A stretch of DNA of 64,000 nucleotides from Litorimonas taeanensis (GTDB lineage Bacteria; Pseudomonadota; Alphaproteobacteria; Caulobacterales; Maricaulaceae): assembly GCF_003634015.1 (NCBI RefSeq), contig NZ_RBII01000002.1:833597-897596 (forward strand), in the 5' to 3' direction. Below the pieces are notes generated by a model, which ran no database searches, had not been told where the DNA came from, and saw only the letters and a list, made by a program, of their open reading frames with translations. Shown one piece after another: positions 60,223 through 64,000 of the stretch; position 1 is the first letter of the stretch; every line of letters begins with the position of its first letter. The translations under genes were made by a program, and so were the position numbers.

Positions 60223-62010
60223 CTACCAGCTGGCTTGGAAACCAGCGCGGGCGCCTGTGCTGCCATTATCCACGCCTGTTGTGACAGAGCCGTTGAACTG
60301 GAAGGAGTCATTGAGGCGATAGGCTACGCTACCTGCAAAGGCTGTCTCGTCATCATAATAACCAAAACCACCCGACACAGCATAGGTATGACCCAGCGGT
60401 ACATAAGCATTATCAAGGGCAAGAGCCGCTGCAATACCCGCACGGTTATCGATGATGTCATCAATGTTTGTGCTGATTTGATCCGAGTTGCTCTGGATAG
60501 AGGCTGAGTTCAAAGCGATGGCCGCACTCGCAGAAGCCAGGCCTGCTGTGTTTTGATTAATGGCCGTCGCATTGGCATTCACAGCGGCTGTATTTTGCGC
60601 AATACCGGCTGAGTTGTTGGAAATCGCCGCAGAGTTAGAGGCTTGTCCATTTTGCAATGTAAAGTCAGCCGCAATATTGCCGTCTCTATCTGTGGTCACA
60701 AGACCAATATCACCAGTTTGCGCGGCTGTGCTTGTTGCCGAGGTTAAACCTGCAAATGTGTAGGTGTTGGTCAGTGTCCCGACAGAGACTTGGTTTGTCC
60801 GCGTTGTTGCCGCGCCATTACCAATGGCAGTCGAGTTACTGAACGCCGCACTGGCTTCGTTACCAATGGCTGTGGCATTATCTGCGCTGGCTGTTGCGGC
60901 TTCACCTACGGCAAGGGAGCGAACGCCCGAAGCATTGGCCAAATGACCAAAGGCTTGAGCGCGTTCGGCTGTTGCCATTGAACGCCAACCAATTGCAGTT
61001 GCGCCTGGACCCATGGCCATAGCCTCGCCGCCGAGAACCGTCGTAGAATTACCATCAGCAACGGACTGCGTACCAATGGCGATGGCATCTACACCTGTTG
61101 CAGAGGCGACATTACCCATAGCGGTGGCTTGTTCGCCAACCGCGCTGGCGCCTTCGCCAACGGCAAGCGTTCTATCACCTTCTGCATTTGCAAGATGGCC
61201 TAAGGCATGGGCGCGTTCACCCACGGCGCTGGCTCTCCAACCAAATGATGTGGCGGCAATACCTGTGGCTCTGGACTCACCACCAATAGCCGTTGTCGAG
61301 TTACCGACGGCTTGGGCCTGCGTACCAAAAGCTGTCGCGTCGATGCCATTTGCAATGGATTGATTACCCACCGCTGTTGTTTGGTATCCTGTTGCAGCTG
61401 CGGCTTCACCGACCGCTAAAGCGCGTCCACCCATTGCTTGGGCATTATGACCAATAGCATGCGCGAAATCACCCACGGCGTCTGCGCTCCAGCCAAAAGC
61501 TGTGGCGGCTAAACCAGAGGCCAAGGCCTCTCCGCCCACGGCGGTTGTAGATTGGCCAAAAGCCGTGGATTGTGTGCCAATAGCGGTGGCGTCTAGGCCT
61601 GTGGCCCATGACTGGTTACCGATAGCTGTTGTTTGCTCGCCAATGGCTCTAGCGCCTTCACCGACGGCGAGGGCTCTTACGCCTTCTGCGCGGGCGATAT
61701 GTCCAAAGGCCTGTGCGCGTTCACCAATGGCCATAGCTTGCCAACCAATAGCTGTAGCGGCTAATCCGTCCGCATTACTTTCTCCGCCAACAGCTGTTGT
61801 CGAATTACCATTCGCCGTTGAATCTGTACCGACGGCCAAGGCGTCTACGCCTGTCGCAGACGCATTCACGCCGCATTCTAGCGCTGTAAGCTCGCTGACA
61901 TTCGCATTACAATCTGGTGTTGGATCTGCCAAAGCCGGTGTCGCCGTTAGCAAAGCCATCGCCATCGCGCCGCCGGAAATGGTGCCGAATAAAGTTTTCT
62001 GTGAATTCAT
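60223..62010 (-). CDS. YadA-type trimeric autotransporter adhesin
   Basis: 595 residues. Signal peptide (1-28), short Cys pair (C34, C46), a long YadA-head region (about 50-400) of 14-residue units of the type x-x-ATAIG-x-x-A-x-AxG, a stalk with repeated QNTAxxxxNxxxI coil (about 430-530), and a C-terminal anchor (about 531-595) with the four-strand barrel motif GHTYAVSGGFGYYDDETAFAG ending in GFQASW. It should form a trimer on the surface and mediate adhesion or biofilm. The head is organised in an 84-residue super-repeat. No partner chaperone or sigma is adjacent; it follows the TamB gene. Confidence 0.93.
   Translation of the reverse strand: MNSQKTLFGTISGGAMAMALLTATPALADPTPDCNANVSELTALECGVNASATGVDALAVGTDSTANGNSTTAVGGESNADGLAATAIGWQAMAIGERAQAFGHIARAEGVRALAVGEGARAIGEQTTAIGNQSWATGLDATAIGTQSTAFGQSTTAVGGEALASGLAATAFGWSADAVGDFAHAIGHNAQAMGGRALAVGEAAAATGYQTTAVGNQSIANGIDATAFGTQAQAVGNSTTAIGGESRATGIAATSFGWRASAVGERAHALGHLANAEGDRTLAVGEGASAVGEQATAMGNVASATGVDAIAIGTQSVADGNSTTVLGGEAMAMGPGATAIGWRSMATAERAQAFGHLANASGVRSLAVGEAATASADNATAIGNEASAAFSNSTAIGNGAATTRTNQVSVGTLTNTYTFAGLTSATSTAAQTGDIGLVTTDRDGNIAADFTLQNGQASNSAAISNNSAGIAQNTAAVNANATAINQNTAGLASASAAIALNSASIQSNSDQISTNIDDIIDNRAGIAAALALDNAYVPLGHTYAVSGGFGYYDDETAFAGSVAYRLNDSFQFNGSVTTGVDNGSTGARAGFQASW
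60889..61806 (-). repeat. 252-bp super-repeat in the YadA-like head (3.6 copies)
   Basis: Residues 69-152, 153-236 and 237-320 are exact 84-residue periods, with a partial fourth from 321 to about 374. Each period is six 14-residue units whose last part differs in fixed order: GG, GW, GH, GE, GN, GT. DNA copies differ at many bases, so the period is kept by selection or conversion. Confidence 0.9.
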
Positions 62011-62116
62011 TATACCCTCTTTTATGATGTTATAGCACTGGTGCTAAAACAGTTACGGAAGAGGGATGGAATTTGGTGCAGGGGCTTGGAAGTTTTTTTA
62101 AACCCTGACTCAAGGA

Positions 62117-64000
62117 TTAAAAATCACGTTCCCATTTCAGGGATAACGCTTGTTCATTATCCGCGCGAATACGGGAACTAAGAGAGATATTTTTTCGGAT
62201 TTCCCAATCAATTATAGCGCCCGTTTGATCGGGGCCCGCTCCTGAGAAAACCTGTAAATAAACATCTTTGGCCAAATATCGCCCACCCACCAATTGGGCG
62301 CTGCCGTCTGGGCTGAAACTTACGCTTAATTGCGCGATGCCAAAAGCCGAGCGTAATCCGCCGAGCAAATCAAACCCTCCACCAGCGCCTGAAAATTGCG
62401 CTAAGGCCCCAGCAAGCTGCGCGGCTTCTATGGTTGATAGTTCCGTCGCGGAGCGGCCAAATAAGAGGGCAGAAAGTATTTCGTCTTGTGGGCGTTCTGG
62501 CGTGCTAGAAAGTTCGATTTCAGGTTTGCTCACCGTTCCCCCAATTGTAACGCTCGCATCTAGATTCTGAGTTTCAGTGACGGCCGTAAAGTCCACACGG
62601 GCATCAGCGAGGTCCCCATCAAAGGTGATCGTGCCATCTTCAAAATCGAGCGTTTTCCCGGCAATTTTATATCCGCCGCGAATAACGGTGGCTTCACCTG
62701 TAAATAACGGATCCACTAATGTGCCTTTAATTGTGGCTTTTATGCCCATCTCTACATCCAATCCGCGGCTGCGGATATAAATGCGGCGAGGCGCATCAAT
62801 ATTGATATCAAGATCAATGGGCGTGGCGGGGTTGCGCGCCACAACGACATCATCTTGGTCAGGACGATTAATTTCTTCTACATCGATTTCAATGACGCTC
62901 ATATTTCCACTGACAAATTGCTTTACCTCGGCTCGGTTTATCGTGATGTCGCCCGAGAGCTTTGCGCTCTTAGCTTCGCTTAGAAACTCAAGGGCGCCGC
63001 TCACTTTGGCTTCGACGTCACGGCGGTCTAGGCCGCGAAAGTTCTCTGCTGCAATGTCAAGTTTGCCAAGGGGTCGTCCGAGCTCCCCGAGTTTAAATTC
63101 ACCCGCGCCTGAAAGCGTGCCATCTTCGGAATCTCTGACAAAGACATCTTGGACAGATACATTATCATTGGTGAAATTTGCGGTGAAGCGGCCTTCTCTT
63201 ATGCGCGTGCCTAGCTCAGGTGCCTCAAAACGAATATCACGCCCACTGGCTTGTCCTTCTACGCGTGGGGTTTGGGCTGTCCCGCTAACAATTATCTTAG
63301 CCGACAGACTGCCGTCGAGTTCCGCTTGGCTTGGTGTGACCAAACCAAAAATGGCCGCCGCGGCCCCCGAAGCGGTGAAATTGCCCGTAAGAGGGCGCTC
63401 CATATCAAGCCGTGTTTGCTGAAGTTCGGATTGGATAATCAGCGGTAAACGTAAATCGCCATTTGCATTGAAGCCGTTCGGCGCGCTTGCTTCGAGCGTA
63501 AAATCGGCCTCTTGATTTTCAATGGCGAAACGTATGGCAGAGGTAAGTCCGTCGCCTTTATCGACATCAAATCCGCGCCAATCGGTCAAGTTCATCACGC
63601 CGCCGCCTTGTATGCCGGCCTGTGCATTAGAGGATAACTCTATTTCCGCGCTGGCCCGCCCGCGTGTATCCGCAAGGTTGCCGGGAAGGGCCAATAATGT
63701 GATGGGCAGGTTTTTCGCGACAAGCGAAAACTCTTCATCGGCGGCCTCACGCAAATAGCTTATATCAATATCGCCATCGGATAGGCTTAGCGGCGCTTTT
63801 ATATCGAAACGGCCTGCCTCATATGTTGAGAGGATAGGGCCGCGGCTCGTTATTTTGATGTCACCATAAAAAGCCTCTGGAGATATTGAAGCGCTGTAAA
63901 CAGACCCATCTTTTCGGTCTAGGCTAAAGGGGGCTTCAAATTTAAATTGCCGTGAAATTAAATCATCACCGCGTTGGCCTTGTGTCTCTATCGTCCCGTT
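62117..64000 (-). CDS. tamB: TamB translocation and assembly module protein (DUF490), C-terminal part
   Basis: The reading frame is open to the window end, so the N-terminus is missing; 628 codons are visible. TamB with TamA moves lipids or helps outer-membrane protein assembly across the periplasm. Beta-helical repeats run through it (INRAEVKQFVSGNMSVIEI, ITFDGDLADARVDFTA), and the C-terminal DUF490 hallmark blocks PTRPQDEILSALLFGR-like (PERPQDEILSALLFGRS), 'AQLSVSFSPDGSAQLVGGRYLAKDVYLQVFSG' and the terminal F (WERDF) are present. Placement beside the YadA-like gene is suggestive, as TamAB assists autotransporters. Confidence 0.93.
   Translation of the reverse strand, partial: NGTIETQGQRGDDLISRQFKFEAPFSLDRKDGSVYSASISPEAFYGDIKITSRGPILSTYEAGRFDIKAPLSLSDGDIDISYLREAADEEFSLVAKNLPITLLALPGNLADTRGRASAEIELSSNAQAGIQGGGVMNLTDWRGFDVDKGDGLTSAIRFAIENQEADFTLEASAPNGFNANGDLRLPLIIQSELQQTRLDMERPLTGNFTASGAAAAIFGLVTPSQAELDGSLSAKIIVSGTAQTPRVEGQASGRDIRFEAPELGTRIREGRFTANFTNDNVSVQDVFVRDSEDGTLSGAGEFKLGELGRPLGKLDIAAENFRGLDRRDVEAKVSGALEFLSEAKSAKLSGDITINRAEVKQFVSGNMSVIEIDVEEINRPDQDDVVVARNPATPIDLDINIDAPRRIYIRSRGLDVEMGIKATIKGTLVDPLFTGEATVIRGGYKIAGKTLDFEDGTITFDGDLADARVDFTAVTETQNLDASVTIGGTVSKPEIELSSTPERPQDEILSALLFGRSATELSTIEAAQLAGALAQFSGAGGGFDLLGGLRSAFGIAQLSVSFSPDGSAQLVGGRYLAKDVYLQVFSGAGPDQTGAIIDWEIRKNISLSSRIRADNEQALSLKWERDF

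Noticed and set aside
60889-61806. Regular repeats considered as a CRISPR array
   Set aside because: Repeats are contiguous, in frame and coding, with no unique spacers or cas genes.
61502-62035. Ala/Pro-rich plus-strand frame opposite the YadA-like gene
   Set aside because: Antisense shadow created by the repeated head units; no ribosome site and overlaps a clear adhesin.

Overview
The window looks like chromosomal DNA of an alphaproteobacterium of the Caulobacterales/Maricaulales (Hyphomonadaceae-like) group. Pointers: GapR, COQ9, an aa3-type cytochrome oxidase subunit IV beside a three-subunit pnt operon, a RegB/RegA/SenC redox cluster, a TIGR02300-type protein, several outer-membrane proteins ending in phenylalanine or tryptophan, and a sigma-54 response regulator resembling Caulobacter TacA with a perfect CtrA box (TTAA-N7-TTAAC) upstream. 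Base composition is close to even. I found no insertion sequence, prophage, CRISPR array or rRNA; two tRNAs (Met-CAT, Ala-GGC) are present.

Layout. 1-1.8 kb: end of a branched-chain 2-oxoacid dehydrogenase operon (E1-beta, E2 with two near-identical lipoyl domains). 1.9-7.8 kb: tRNA-Met, a TolB-like propeller, RegA-RegB divergent from SenC, cobalamin adenosyltransferase, HIG1 protein, GapR. 7.9-12.9 kb: acidic EF-hand protein with 11-residue repeats, an RlmL-like methyltransferase, a GH10 xylanase lipoprotein behind a 20-bp palindromic operator, and a TacA-like activator. 13.1-17 kb: oxidase subunit IV and the transhydrogenase operon carrying an extra lipoprotein gene. 17.2-25.9 kb: two tandem paralogous secreted proteins, an ABC-2 exporter, COQ9, purEK, a diguanylate cyclase, two DUF465 proteins (one only 54 residues) and an SDR enzyme.

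25.97-33.39 kb: a tightly packed seven-gene operon (coiled-coil protein, unknown, AAA+ ATPase, A+T-rich two-TM protein, unknown, small two-TM protein, DUF1523). Six genes are linked by overlaps or gaps of 8 bases or less and the seventh follows after 26 bases. This is the best candidate for an undescribed system: an energy-driven, membrane-associated machine with no recognised metabolic enzyme. 33.6-37.6 kb: GST, ybaK, cmk, aroA, TIGR02300 protein, tRNA-Ala.

37.7-50 kb: PhoX-like phosphatase and S46 dipeptidyl-peptidase, then a locus of TonB-dependent receptor, ECF sigma, FecR and an M16 protease lipoprotein, which together read as a self-regulated peptide or protein acquisition system. 50-54.3 kb: AGE-fold isomerase plus ManC (GDP-mannose supply), metallophosphoesterase plus lipid kinase. 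54.3-59.4 kb: DUF4198, then sigma-like/anti-sigma-K, an opposed second ECF sigma, a DUF4331 secreted protein and a polyproline lipoprotein. 59.4-64 kb: a secreted protein, a YadA-type trimeric adhesin built from an 84-residue super-repeat, and the C-terminal part of TamB, which runs off the window end.
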